A DNA stretch of 64,000 nucleotides from Siderastrea radians (lineage: Eukaryota > Cnidaria > Anthozoa > Scleractinia > Rhizangiidae): assembly GCA_964017195.1 (NCBI GenBank), contig OZ024898.1, forward strand, positions 16,484,475 to 16,548,474. Direction: 5' to 3'. A program made the translations under genes and the position numbers. Under the pieces are notes generated by a model, which was given only the letters and a program-made list of their open reading frames with translations, made no database searches and was not told the origin of the DNA. Shown piece by piece: positions 39,540 through 50,603 of this stretch (the stretch's first letter is position 1; each line of letters starts with the position of its first letter).

Positions 39540-39780
39540 TTTTCTCCTCAACAACAAACATAAGTCACCAAGGACCGGCTCAAAGCTAAGAGTGACGTCC
39601 TGGGGGCTCACTTGACCTATATACCCTGATCCGCGCAAAGCCTGATGGTCCATCTAAGGAGGGGGGAGGGGGGTCCCCCCACCCCTTCCCCTCCCAGAGC
39701 ATCATGGGGTCTTTCTCCCATTGGTTCCTTACCCTCTCACGTGACCCTTTTTTTCTCTATAAAAACCACCGTCCCATTTC
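39540..39780. promoter_or_regulatory. Right bidirectional promoter, inverted copy of 24,418-24,678
   Basis: Read on the minus strand it repeats the order and sequence of the left promoter: CACGTGA box, GGAGGGGAAGGGGTGGGGGGA block, CCTCCCCC run and a TAGATGGACCA motif. TATAAAAA on + at 39,758-39,765 is the PolB-type TATA, and TATATA on - at 39,618 serves the 38,967 gene. Confidence 0.75.
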
Positions 39781-40915
39781 ATGTTTCAATCCCTGGATGA
39801 TCCAGTCCTCAGTCCTGAAGCCCAACAAGGGATTCTCATGAAAAGGAACACTCATCAAAATGGAATAGGACAATTCATATGCCTGCATTGGTACCTTTCA
39901 AGAGCTTGGAGTAAGGCGTCTTGACGAGAGGCCATCTTGTTATGACTCACCTCGAGGCGATGAAATCTTTGCTGCTCACTCATCATCGAATAGGACAACT
40001 CATATTAAAAGGAATTCATAACAACACTCATCATGGAATAGGAACACTCATATTAAAAAGGAACTCATTCAAAGGAACTCTCATATTAAAAAAAAAAGGA
40101 ACAGGTGGAGCAGCCATGGGTGAAACAACCTTGAAATTCGTACACGGTCTGACGTAAAGTCGTCCAGGTAATTCCCAAGATCGGATTGGTTTGACCCTTG
40201 TCCTCTAAGAAAATGACCGAGTCGGTGGGCTTGACGTTCATCAAAAGGAACTCTCATATTAAAAAAGGAACTCATTCAAAGGAACTCTCATATTATAATA
40301 GGAACACTCATCATCGAATAGGAAAACTCATAACAACACTCATCATGGAACACTCATATAAAAAGGAACTCATTCAAAGGAACACTCATATTTAAAAAAA
40401 AAAGGAACACTCATCAAATGGAACACTCATTAAATGGAACACTCATCCTGGAATAGGAACGCTCATATTAAAAAGGAATACTCATTCAAAGGAACTCTCA
40501 TATTAAATATAAAGGAACACTCATCCTGGAATAGGAACACTCATATTTCAAAAGGAACTAATAGGAACACTCATATCAAAAAGGAATACTCATTACATCA
40601 TGGAACAGGAACACCGGACAATCTGGTAGGTTTTGTAGACGGAGGTCTGACGCACTCATATTTCAAAAGGAACTAATAGGAACACTCATATCAAAAAGGA
40701 ATACTCATTACATCATGGAACAGGAACACGGGCTTTACTGTTTACTTGACATTCTTGCTTGCTTGCTTGCTGGCTTGGGAGCCGTCCAATCCTTGAAAGT
40801 TATTATGTAAGCTGTTGGAACCAATCGTGAAATGCCATTGGACGTGGTAACTCTATCACCCGGGATCCTAAAACCTATCAACTGTACACGTATACTGAAA
40901 AGAAACAATACCAGC
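39781..40915 (+). pseudogene. Shredded second PolB locus in the right arm
   Basis: An ATG at 39,781 (MFQSLDDPVLSPEAQQ) follows a PolB-type TATA box, as in the left arm, but the frame soon dissolves. Inside are scattered polymerase-like fragments: on the minus strand at 40,120-40,235 a piece with DSVIFL and LGNYLDDF, resembling motif C and the following LGNYLGEF of PolB; near 40,612 a piece matching the antisense of KTYQIV in PolB; and on + at 40,850-40,979 the polymerase C-terminus (TRDPKTYQLYTY.., ending YPYGYL). The order and strands are shuffled and the gaps are filled with GGAACACTCAT repeats. A separate minus-strand start (39,935) resembles the left early gene. Confidence 0.65.
39825..40735 (+). 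repeat. GGAACACTCAT degenerate repeat array
   Basis: About 45 copies of GGAAC(A/T)CTCAT with variable AT-rich spacers (ATTAAAAA, CATGGAATA, TTCAAA), spaced 12-25 bp. The unit also occurs two or three times just after the polymerase stop in both TIRs (for example CACTCATCGAAAAGGAACATTCAT at 40,987), so the array looks like an expansion of the polymerase 3' UTR. Confidence 0.85.
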
Positions 40916-41433
40916 TGGTGTACGACAAGAGAGTGATCGATCCCGTCAGTTTCCAGACTTATCCCTATGGATATCTGTGAGAGACACACTCATCGAAAAG
41001 GAACATTCATTAAAAAGGAACACTCTTACAATTGAAATGGATCACCACGTGGTCGCTTGTAACACTCCCTTTGGAATAAATCATTTTTTGTTTTCCAACA
41101 TGGCGTCGTTTTTTTTTTTGAGTCCAGGGACCACCCCCGATGCCTGAATTGGACTTTGGACTTTGAGCCCGCGTTCCTCCGCGGTTTTGCCCCATCCTGA
41201 GCCCACGATCTATTTTTCCTACTGCTCAGCGGTTTTCCATCCCAAAACACGTGACTTCTGGTTCCCTGAGCCCACGATCTATTTTTCCTACTGGTCAGCG
41301 GTTTTCCATCCCAAAACACATTTACAGTCACTTTCGGTTCCGGTGACGTCATTTCCGGGCACTTCCGGTTGAGCCCACCAACCCAATGGTCAGTGGCGTT
41401 ACTAGGGGCAACCCAACAACCAATCAGAGGCCT
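40916..41433 (-). repeat. Polinton right terminal inverted repeat
   Basis: Inverted match to 19,817-20,347. It includes the last 22 or so codons and stop of a PolB variant on +, a poly-T tract near 41,110 and the 69-bp internal duplication. The outer copy of the duplication has lost about 14 bp, including a CACGTG. Confidence 0.93.
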
Positions 41434-41469
41434 CGCATCAAAACGAGGCCTATCTTGACATATGGGCCC

Positions 41470-42365
41470 GACTTACTACTGTTAAATTTGCAAAATGTAC
41501 TGCCGATATCGCAATCATCATAAAACCAGCGATTTCAGCTGTGCCTAGCAACTTTTGAAAAATCGAGTTATCCAATGCCTCATAATGGCAAAATTTCGTT
41601 CTCCATCGTACCTGCTGAAACTTGCAGAATGTGCTTAAGACATCAAAATCATAACAGAAAATACTAGTTGTGCGTCGTACAAAACTTAAACTTGCAGAAT
41701 GTACTAAAGACATCAATGTCATCATAAAACAGAAGGATTAATTTCTCTCCGGCACTTTCTGTAAAGTTGAGTTCTTCGTCACTCATAACAGCGAAAACTC
41801 GTCGTGCGTCGTACAAGACTTAAATTTGGAAAATGTACTACAGAGATCGAAGTCATCATAACACTGGCCATTTCAGGTCTTCATGGCAAGTTTTGACAAA
41901 TCGAGTTATCCAGTGACTTATAAAGGAGAAACTTGGTTCTGCTTCTTACCAGGCTAAAACTTGCTGAATGTACTGAAGACATCAAAATCTTCGCAAAACA
42001 GGAGGTATGAGTTGTTTCGGGCACTTTCTCAAGAGTTGAGTTCTCACGTCATTGATAACGGAGAAAGGTCGTCTTACGTCGTACATGGCTTAAACTAGCA
42101 GAATGTACAAAACACATCAAAATAATCGTAAAACAAGAGGTATTAGCTGTCTAGCGTACCTTTTGAAAAATTGAGTTCTTCCGTCACTCATAACGGAGAA
42201 AACTCGTCGTGCATCGTACACGGCATAAACTTGCAGAATGTACTGCCGATATCGCAATCATCAAAAACCTGGCGAATTCAGCTGTGCCTGGCAACTTTTG
42301 AAAAACCGAATTATGCAGTGAGTCATAATAAAGAAAATTCGTTTTGCGTCGTACCAGGCTGAAAC
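41470..42365. repeat. Alternating 136-bp satellite, block 3
   Basis: About six and a half half-units of the satellite, ending within a core GTACCAGGCTGAAACTT, where the A-tail of LINE B begins. The first unit is partial, and the 36 bp before it (41,434-41,469) match neither the Polinton nor the satellite. Confidence 0.88.
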
Positions 42366-42655
42366 TTTTTTTTGCAACAGTTTATTTCAATCTACTTCAC
42401 CACAAACTTACAATTGTCCTATTAGTTAGAATAATTACTGTACATATGATTGTTATATACTTACAAAAGTCACATGTTATAGATAAACTGAAGCACAAGC
42501 ATATACACTTAGCAAATAAATAGTAGCAAAAAAAGGGGAAAAAAGAAAAAACTACACAAAAACAAAAGAGGAAAAACTAGCAACAATTAACAGCAGAAGC
42601 TAGGACACGGAGATAAAGTTATAAGTGAGGGGGTTTCTAATCAGGTCAAAGGTCG

Positions 42656-44445
42656 TCAAGTGCACTTTTCTACTTTCCACTGTAATTTAATTTTCGATGA
42701 AAACTCTTTAAAGTTGGGGCTCTTTTGCATTGACTTACAGGCATACACGTATTGTTTTGCACAAATAAGGAGTAGAGCTAACTTCTTATTTTGTTCCGAA
42801 GAGATACGCGCTGGTGGTTGGTACAAATTTAAAAAGAACTGAAGATTGGTAAGCTTGACGTTAGACTTATGTTGTTCTTTGAACCAGGATATGGAATGAT
42901 TGTAAAATTGTAACGTGACCTGGCATTCAAAAAAAGTATGGTCAATTGAATCCTGGTTGCTACACATAACACATTTTTCATCATTTGTAATTTTAAAGTA
43001 CTTTAATTCCTTTTTGGTGACCAGGATACGATGGAGTAATTTAAAAGAGAACTGTCTCAGCTTATTATCACAGGTTGTTTTATAGACAGTCTGCAAAGAA
43101 TTTTCCCAATTGTCTGCAACAGACCTATTTTCCTCCGCCATGTTTCTATAGCAGTAGGAGAGATATCGGATCTTTCTAATAGCAGATTATAGAATTGTTT
43201 GCAACGCATTTTGGTTAATTCAAGAAATACCTCTTTGGATAACTGGAATTTAGTGTTATCAAAGGGGAAAAGTGACTGCACAACGTTCACTTGTGCAGCT
43301 TTCCTTCTAAGCCAAGTTGGGATAGCAGATATAATTTGATAATATTGCAAGAAGTTGGTTTTGACGTTGTATCTCTCTTTAAACTTGTTGAAAGGAAGAA
43401 AGTTCCCATTAACATCCAAAATATCTTGAATAAAGACTACCTTCTTGTCTAACCACGATCTCCAAAACAATGACTTGTTTTCGATAGTTATTTCCTTGTT
43501 GTTCCAGAGTATGAAATCTCTTTCCATTGGATCTTCGCAGTCATTACGAAGTTCTTGGAAGAAAGTTAACATTTCAAGGTAGAAAGTGGGAATACTACTT
43601 CTCAACTTCTTAGCATTATAGTTACAGTTTAAGATGAAAGATAGGCCACCAATTTTGTCAAAATAGTGGTTGGCGATTACCTTCCAAGTTTCTTTTGTTG
43701 GATCAGGCCATCTGCCAATCCAACTAAGCCTTAAAAGCCTTCACAGCAGTTCTAAAACATGGGAAGTTTAGACCGCCTTTAGATAGAGGTTGGAAGAGAA
43801 CTTGTCGCTTTTTTCGTATCCTTCTTGTGTTTCCACAGGAAGGAGAACAATTTTGCCTGAGCCTGTTGGATAACTGATTCAGGATCCTAGAGCATCGATG
43901 AGGAATAGATCAGCTGAGATAAACCAAGGGATTTAACCAACAGGGTTGTTCCAAATAACGTTAGGTCACGTGAGAGCCATAGATTTAACTTAGTTTCCAT
44001 TTTCTTGATTTTGATAACAAAAATTTTGTTGTTGTTTTCGGATTGATCGTAGGAGAGATGCGTTCCCAAGAACCTTACTCGATCTTTCGGACAGTCGAAT
44101 TCTAAGGGTTTGTTGCCATTATTTTTTAGAGAACCAAACCACATTGCTTTGTTTTTCTCTTATTTAGCTCGAGGCCCGAGATGGAACCGAAGATGGACAC
44201 GGTTTCTACAGCTTTTCGGATATGAGAGAATCCAAGTCTCTTACAATGAACGTGGTATCATCCGCAAATTGAGAGAGTTTAGCCTCCTGGTTGTGAGGGA
44301 GTTTGATACCCCGACATAGCTTATCTTGCCTTATTTTGTGCGCCAAAACTTCCACTGCCAAAACGAATAAGAGAGGGCTGAGAGGGCAACCTTGGCGTAC
44401 GCCGCGAGATACAGGGAAGTATTTCGTCATATAACCACAATTCAT
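42656..44445 (-). pseudogene. LINE B ORF2, C-terminal half
   Basis: Pieces in at least three frames (44,445-44,206; 44,144-43,887; 43,605-43,057; 43,141-42,656). They show NCGYMTKYFPVSRGVRQGCPLSPLLF (RT motif B region), FADDTTFIV (motif C), WFGSLKNNGNKPLEF, and a CVMCSNQDSIDHTFFECQ zinc-type cluster near the C-terminus. Clearly a broken reverse transcriptase of the same broad group as LINE A. Confidence 0.88.
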
Positions 44446-44499
44446 AGCGGAGCCTGCGGGCAAAGCCCGCCAGCGGAGCTCCATTGCTAAAGAAATTTG

Positions 44500-44507
44500 G
44501 TAACCTA
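44500..44507. repeat. 8-bp target-site duplication, left, of hAT-like element
   Basis: GTAACCTA, repeated at 46,259-46,266. Confidence 0.85.
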
Positions 44508-46258
44508 CAGGAGGGAGTGATGAACTTGGGCCTGGGCACAAGCGCCGGTATTGGCGAATGAAAAACCGAGGTGTCTGGCCATCGTGACGTCACATATAAA
44601 TCTGCTCCGGAAATTCAAAGGGAAGTTAACAAATGGCTTCCTCGCAAATGTTTACAGTCCAGTTTCTCAAAAAGAACAGATCAAAACAATAAAAGAACGA
44701 AAGGTATGCTGCATGCTATAACATAAAAAGTATTCTTAATGCAAATTGGTCCTCAAAACAAAATAACCAATCGGCGATAAGACTCAAAAGATTTCATGGA
44801 CGCTTTGGTCGATCGATTGAAATCGTGATCAAGATCACCTTTCAGAAGCTGTATCTCACAAACCCTAAGATGTGTCGCTTGGAGACAAAAACATAACTTT
44901 TATATGTATAAACTCTTTCCAATTTCAGGAAAATAAAATTGCGTAACAATTTCATTAAAATGATCAGTGGCTTTAAACATCATTAAAATGTGGAGAAGAA
45001 TACTCCAATCCAAAGAAACGTTTACTGTGAATTCATGTGCTTGGTTCGAAGTTAATAATGGACCACAGTAATTCCTTACTTTGGTAAACTGTCTTGTAAA
45101 AAACGACAAAGATGACAACATTTGCTGGAGGCGAAGCAAAACAGCTGACATGCCGGCTTTCCGGCCAAATTTGTGCTGATCTCTTATCGAATAATTATAA
45201 AAAACCACAGTTTATCTAAAACGCCAACTTTCTCAGGTTACTGATGTTAAGGGTTAACAAGGCTCTCTCTTTACTAGAATGGTCCTCAGTTTGACTGTTT
45301 TAAAATTAATTAATCTTTGAAAATCAAATGACAGGACCAATTCAGCTTATTTGCGAAACGGTCGTCGTCAGTTGTAGATCAAGCAGACGGTCAAACTCTT
45401 TCTAAAACACTATGCAACCTGGACAGCAACTGAATCTAGAGGAAACTGGAGGTAATGAGAATAAATCACTGAATCACTGATCCAAATGGTACTCAAATAT
45501 ATCTATTAGTTTTCATAAAAAAGTACAGAACCAGATCAGCGAAGACTTGTTTCCTCAGGCGCCCGCATAATTTGCTAGCTGATTCAGATTTTTATGTTGT
45601 TCTGCAAAAGTGTAGTTTACACGGGTTAAATGAGGTGGCAAAAATTTACTAAGTTCGATTACTGTTTCCCTAGCAATTAAATATCACTATTCTTTCCTTA
45701 TACAGAAGATGGAAGCAAATACTGTAAGAAAAGTTAACTTTTAAGTGCTAAACATACCCTTTTAGGTTCGCCTTCTATTATACTCAGCTAAACAAACGGA
45801 CTGATCATTTTTTTGGCAAATACTATACCACTTGTTTCAACTTGGGTACTTTTGTTAAACTATAGGCTAGTCCGTAGCCAAGTTTCAAGTTTCCCTGGGG
45901 TATATAACAGAAATAAACACACTTTTTGGGACGCGGACAATAACAATTTTCCCGCATAATTCTTCGATCGCAGAGAGTAAACATGACTCTTAAGACATTA
46001 TTTAAGTGTGATTTTAACGTTAAGACAAAGAGCCACTTACCTATATCGAAAAAAGGGATGTATAAAATTCCAGTACCCAAGAAAACAAGCTTAGCTGAAA
46101 GCTTAATAGCACAAAAAATACGTTTGTAGCCCGAACTCTAACATAGTTGCCAGCGCCATTTTTGAAGACTCGGCAAACTCGCGCGCTTTTCACGTCGTGA
46201 CGTCACGATGGCCAGACACCTCGAACCAGCCGAGCGGCGAGTTCATCACTCCCTCCTG
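44508..46258. mobile_element. Non-autonomous hAT-like element, 1.75 kb
   Basis: Terminal inverted repeats start CAGGAGGGAGTGATGAACT at both ends (19 bp perfect). A second inverted block of about 27 bp, GAGGTGTCTGGCCATCGTGA and the following GACGTCAC-type bases, lies at 44,566-44,592 and 46,196-46,223. The 8-bp duplication GTAACCTA and CAG-starting ends fit the hAT superfamily. The interior encodes no transposase; a 102-codon frame at 44,900-45,208 has no recognised motif. Confidence 0.8.
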
Positions 46259-46266
46259 GTAACCTA
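46259..46266. repeat. 8-bp target-site duplication, right, of hAT-like element
   Basis: GTAACCTA, identical to 44,500-44,507. The interrupted host sequence continues directly (TCAATCCGAGAAATT). Confidence 0.85.
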
Positions 46267-47151
46267 TCAATCCGAGAAATTTTGGTTGTGACGTAATAGT
46301 CACGTGACCGTCTGTCCGTACATCCATACGTCCGTCCGTCCGCACAGACTCTGTGGGAGGGGGAGGGGAGTCCCAAGACAACCCGACGGGGATAGAGAAT
46401 GCCATCTTTTCTTGGCGGGAAATCGCGCGGTGCTTTTGGGCAACCGGCGTTTTTCTTGGCGGGAAATCGCATGACCATTGTCGCTTTTGAAAAAGAGGTT
46501 TCTTTAAAAGCTTAAGCTTCTTTAGCATTTAACGATTGCTCGAGAGTACTGAAGTTTTATACTTGACAAAAAACATCTAATATCTATAAATGGAAAGAAA
46601 AAGTTCAAAAGAATACTGGTAGTAGGCGAAAAGTTCAAGTTACGAAAGCTGCCTTCAAAGGACTTCATCGCTTTGTTTTCTTCACGGCGAAACACAACCG
46701 AGTAAGTGAAGTTTTTAAAGGGTCTAAGGTAATGATTTCGAGTATTACGGTGAAAGAAATTACGTCTTGAAATGGAAATTTGATTTATGCCATTAGAAAT
46801 GTGTCATTAACTTTTAACTTAAAAAAATTATTAGAAAACGAGCTCAGATTTGTGACAGATTCTTGAAAATTTTGCCATGCTCAGCCGATTTCACTCGCGT
46901 GGACCGACCTACGATTTTGGAAGTGTAACGCGAATTGCATTTAAGTATAAACTTACGGCTTTTCGAATAAACGTTTTTCAAAATTGATTTCTCTGTCCAT
47001 TATTTTGTGTTTGTTTATTCATAACAGTAGGTCTAAGCACAGCCTCAAGACAACTGCACAAGCTTTGCTTTCAATTTTGACTGTCCGGTCCGTCTCTTTG
47101 TGCAACTGTCGATTTTCTTGTCCTAGAAGTTTTCAATAGTAATAATCTTTT

Positions 47152-47680
47152 AAGCGAAGCAGTTGTCGGTTTAAAGCTATTTTATCCCAAAAGCTTCCGA
47201 AAACAGTTTTGTACGTTCCTCAAAGCGCCTAACTTTATATAGGCTTACTTCGCATCCGCAAAACTTATGCCGGCATAATTTAATTAAAGTGTGTTTGGTG
47301 TTTCTTTGTTTTGAATCTTGATGGTCTCTAGTTAGAGAACGAAATATGACAGTTATTTGAAAAACTATAAGCGAAGCAGTTGTCGGTTTAAACCTATTGT
47401 ATCCGTAAAGCTTCCAAAAACAGTTCTATGCATTTTTAAAAGCGCTCGAATTTCAGACAATTTGCAGCAGCAAAACTTATGCCACAGAGTTAAGAATGTT
47501 TGGACTGTGTTTGTTTGTTTGTTTTCAATCTCGATGGTCTCAAGTTAGAGAACGAAATACAAGGGTTACTTAAGTAACTATAAGCGAAGCAGTTTTGAGC
47601 TTAAAGCTATTTTATCCGGTAAGTAATGTGTGTTCCTCAAAGTGCTTGAATTTTTTCGCAGCTGCTAAAACCTACGCGAC
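47152..47680 (+). repeat. Tandem repeat of about 215 bp, 2.4 copies
   Basis: AAGCGAAGCAGTT starts copies at 47,152, 47,369 and 47,582. Each copy continues with GGTTTAAAGCTATTTTATCC, then TCTTGATGGTCTC and TTAGAGAACGAAATA. Divergence between copies is moderate. It lies inside the Helitron-like insert. Confidence 0.8.
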
Positions 47681-48262
47681 ATTTCTTCGATAAGTTTATT
47701 ACAAGTGCTTCGAAGCTCCCCAGATCCTTTCTTTCGGGTAATCTCAGTAAAATACCGGTGAAATGTCAGTATAAATTTTTAACCAGACTAATATTTTTAT
47801 TTAGTGGCAGTTCATGTTATTTGTTAACATCCGAACGCGATGAAGAAAACCCATTTAAACAGTCGAATAATTTTTATTTTGTTTTTGTAAATGAGCGCCG
47901 TTTCAAGTTCATTCAAGCGAACAACCAATAATCCAAGGAGATTTGACAAGCCTTGACAGTTAATGACAGGATATGGAAACATTGCAAACACCAAGCAAGA
48001 CGGCTCGTGTGTAAAATAATGAAGCTGTGCTCAGCCTCTAGAATGACCTTTCGAGTTTGGTTTTACAGAACAGATCCCCAAAATATTGGAGGACAATTCG
48101 GAACAGTTTCAGGCTTTTTGAGAAAAACGTTTCGAAAGCGAATGAGCCAAAAAAAGCCCCGAAATGTATTTCAGACCGAAAAGTTTCAGGACTATTTTTG
48201 AGAAACGAACAGCAGTTTATTCCTTCGCGGCTCCACTTTTAGGCTTGGCTAAATCTATATAT

Positions 48263-50190
48263 TAACACCGGTTTCAACATTGTTATAAAAATAGAAACCC
48301 ATCTCCTGATAACAGGTCCAAAGTTAAAGAGTTTTAACGAATTATGTACGAAGCTCCATTCAATAGTGTCGAAGGCTTTCTTAAAGTCAATGAACAGAAA
48401 AATTCCTGCAAAACCATTGAATCATTTAACAAACGAACATTATTACCTATGTACCTTCCCTTGATAAAGCCTGTTTTACCTGGATGGCTAACCTTATGTA
48501 GGATTTGCTCAATCCTTCTTCCAATTTCTTTAGCTATTATCTTATAGTCAACATTGAGGAGTGTTATAGGCCGCCAGTTTGATATCTCGGTGAGACAGGC
48601 ATCATCTTTTGGGATTAGGGATATAATTCCTCTCCTTTGTGAAACAGAGAGGTGACCTCTGAGAAAGGCTTCGTTGTAAGAGTGGAGAAGATGGTTTCCT
48701 AGGATACCAAAAAAAGATTCGTAATACTCTTTCGTGAAACCATCCTCGCCAGGTGATTTGTTGTTCTGGAAAGTTTTCAAAACTGATTCAAGTTCTTCCA
48801 AAGTCGTTTCGCATTCCAAAGATAGCTGCTCATCCTCGGTTAGTCTTGGAATTTCCAGGCCGTCAACAAAATCATTAAATTTGTCACCAAGATCGGTGTA
48901 TTCGTTTGGATTAATTTAGTTTTCAAAAGATCGCTATAGAAATCGTCAACCTCAGTCCTGATTAATTCCTTGTTTGATGTGATTTTACCATTTCTGGTTT
49001 TTAGTTGAGTGATGTCTTTCCTTTCATAGTTTCTTTTTTCCAAACTATAGAAGTATCGCGTTGGTTTCTCACCTTTTTCAACCCAACGGACTTTTGACTT
49101 GAAAATAGCCTCGCGGCCCTTGCAATCATGGATCTCTTTCAGTTCGTTTTTTGCCGCTTCATACTTGTTTAACAGTTGTTGATTTAGATTGACATTGTTA
49201 CATATTTCATGATCTAATGCTTCAATTTCCTGCTGAAGAAGATTTTCTTTGTTAATAAGCTTTTTCCTTTTAGGCTTGGAATACTTGATTGTTTCAGAAC
49301 GAATTTCCATTTTTATTAATTCCCATAGCAGTTGTTTACTCTCTACGTCTTTGTATTTTTCCAGAATAATTGGTAGAAGCTCATTAATAAGAAGTCTGTA
49401 ATCATTATCTCCTAGTAACAGTTTATTGAAGTTCCACGTGCCCGGTCCACGTTTAATCGAATTATCGATTTGGAGACGAAGAAATAATGCGTTGTGGTCG
49501 GGTACGATCGACGAACGAACTTCAACTTTTTCAGCATTTGAAATGAAAGAATGTGAAATGAGAAAGACGTCAATCCTTGATTTCAGTTTGAGCGCTTTTG
49601 ATTCATAGGTATAAGCCCTTTTGTTTGGGTGCAGCTCACGGAAAACATCAACAATATCCAGTTCTTCCATGAGGCAGATAATTGAGTTTCTATAACCAGT
49701 TTCTTTCCATGAAGCCCCACCACGTTTATCAATAGAGTGAAGAGTTGTGTTCCAGTCACCTGTGATAATTAGTTTAGAGGTATTAGTTACCGATACAATG
49801 GTTTGGCTTAAAGCTGGAATAAAAGACAGCTGAAGTTGGTGGTCATTTGGAGCATATACACTGATGCTATAAATAATTCTTCATCAGCAATACTAATTTT
49901 ACCGAAGACGTATCTGCCATTTGGATCAGTCGATAAACTTTTTAGGAGACATGCAGAATTTGGCTTCTGTAATATGCAAGTTCCCTTTGAGTGTTCAGTA
50001 CCATGGCAAAAAAAAATTTACCACCCCATTCTTGACACCAAGTATTCTCATCTAGTTTTTGAGAAAATGTTTCCTGCAAACAATAGAAATCAGCTTTCTG
50101 GTTTTTGAGATATGCGAAAAGTGCCCTTCGCTTGACCTGATTACGTAACCCTCTCACGTTAAGTGACAAAAACTTATTGGATGACATAAT
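48263..50190 (-). pseudogene. LINE B ORF2, N-terminal half (endonuclease and RT start)
   Basis: Starts at the ATG near 50,190 with NKFLSLNVRGLRNQVKRRALF and LQETFS (APE endonuclease), continues through DVFRELHPNKRAYTYESK and SSIVPDHNALFLRL, a helical linker, then NNKSPGEDGFTKEYY, RRGIISLIPK, NWRPITLLNVDYKIIAK and GFIKGRYIG of the reverse transcriptase. At least three frameshifts (near 49,700-49,900, 48,830 and 48,300). Confidence 0.88.
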
Positions 50191-50426
50191 AACACAATAG
50201 GAGAAGTAAAACAAAAGAATAAAAGAGTGATTGCTAATTTGGATTTAAGGAAAAAAATAGCACCGCAGCACTCCAAGAGATAAACACAAATCAAAATAAA
50301 TAAATTGCCAGCTGCGAATTAAAAAGAAGTATTGAGCAGTGAACCTTCTTTCTTACTTAGCTAAGCATGTGTCCTTTCCACCCTAATTTGGTTTAGTAAG
50401 GTAGCATTATTAGTTACAAATTATCT

Positions 50427-50603
50427 CTATCTTCCTCTGAGTAGATTCTGTATGGAGCTGTCGGGTGATGTTTGATAGAATATTTTTCCATCTAATGTCC
50501 ACACAGTGGTGATCAAACCGTCTTTTCTTTCTTGCTTTGCCTTCTCCATTAAGCCTTTCCTGTAGTCGTTTAAATTTTCGTTAATGTAGATTCGCTGTTC
50601 GGT
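50427..50603 (-). pseudogene. LINE B ORF1 C-terminal fragment
   Basis: Encodes RIYINENLNDYRKGLMEKAK and TTVWTLDGKIFYQTSP, the C-terminal domain pattern of L1-type ORF1 proteins. LINE B is 5'-truncated here against satellite DNA. The 230-bp gap to ORF2 (50,191-50,426) has no gene. Confidence 0.65.

Larger units (their letters stand above)
19817..41433. mobile_element. Endogenous Polinton/Maverick (adintovirus-like) element, 21.6 kb
   Basis: Terminal inverted repeats of about 0.5 kb start AGGCCTCTGATTGG at both ends. Between them lies the hallmark gene set: protein-primed PolB, integrase, packaging ATPase, adenain-type protease, double-jelly-roll major capsid, penton-like minor capsids and a PLA2. 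This combination is known for Polintons and adintoviruses, which have DNA-virus-like virion genes and insert by a retroviral-type integrase. I could not find the 5-6 bp target-site duplication expected for that integrase. The left flank is clean satellite; the right flank has about 40 unassigned bp with a second GAGGCCT at 41,445. Several genes are broken, so the copy is most likely inactive. Confidence 0.95.
44446..48262 (-). mobile_element. Helitron-like candidate insert inside LINE B (with nested hAT)
   Basis: LINE coding sequence breaks at 44,445 and resumes at 48,263 with no loss of codons (VETGVN joins NCGYMTKYF). On the minus strand the insert ends in a hairpin GCGGGC-TTT-GCCCGC about 11 nt before its 3' junction. 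Insertion between two T bases with no target-site duplication is possible. A 3' hairpin plus T-T insertion fits Helentron-type elements, but the terminal bases are not a standard CTRR. No Rep-helicase gene is present. 46,267-47,151 and 47,681-48,262 hold no recognisable gene; a GTCC microsatellite lies at 46,311-46,342. Confidence 0.5.
42366..50603 (-). mobile_element. LINE B (L1/Tx1-type), decayed, interrupted by a 3.8-kb insert
   Basis: Minus-strand LINE: ORF1 C-terminal fragment (50,603-50,427), ORF2 N-terminal half (50,190-48,263), insertion (44,446-48,262), ORF2 C-terminal half (44,445-42,656), 3' UTR and A-tail (T8 on + at 42,366-42,373). Many frameshifts and stops. The flanks are satellite cores TGCGTCGTAC..AAACTT on both sides, giving an imperfect duplication of about 23 bp with four mismatches, so either the insertion is old or the flank was altered by exchange with other units. 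Confidence 0.88.
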
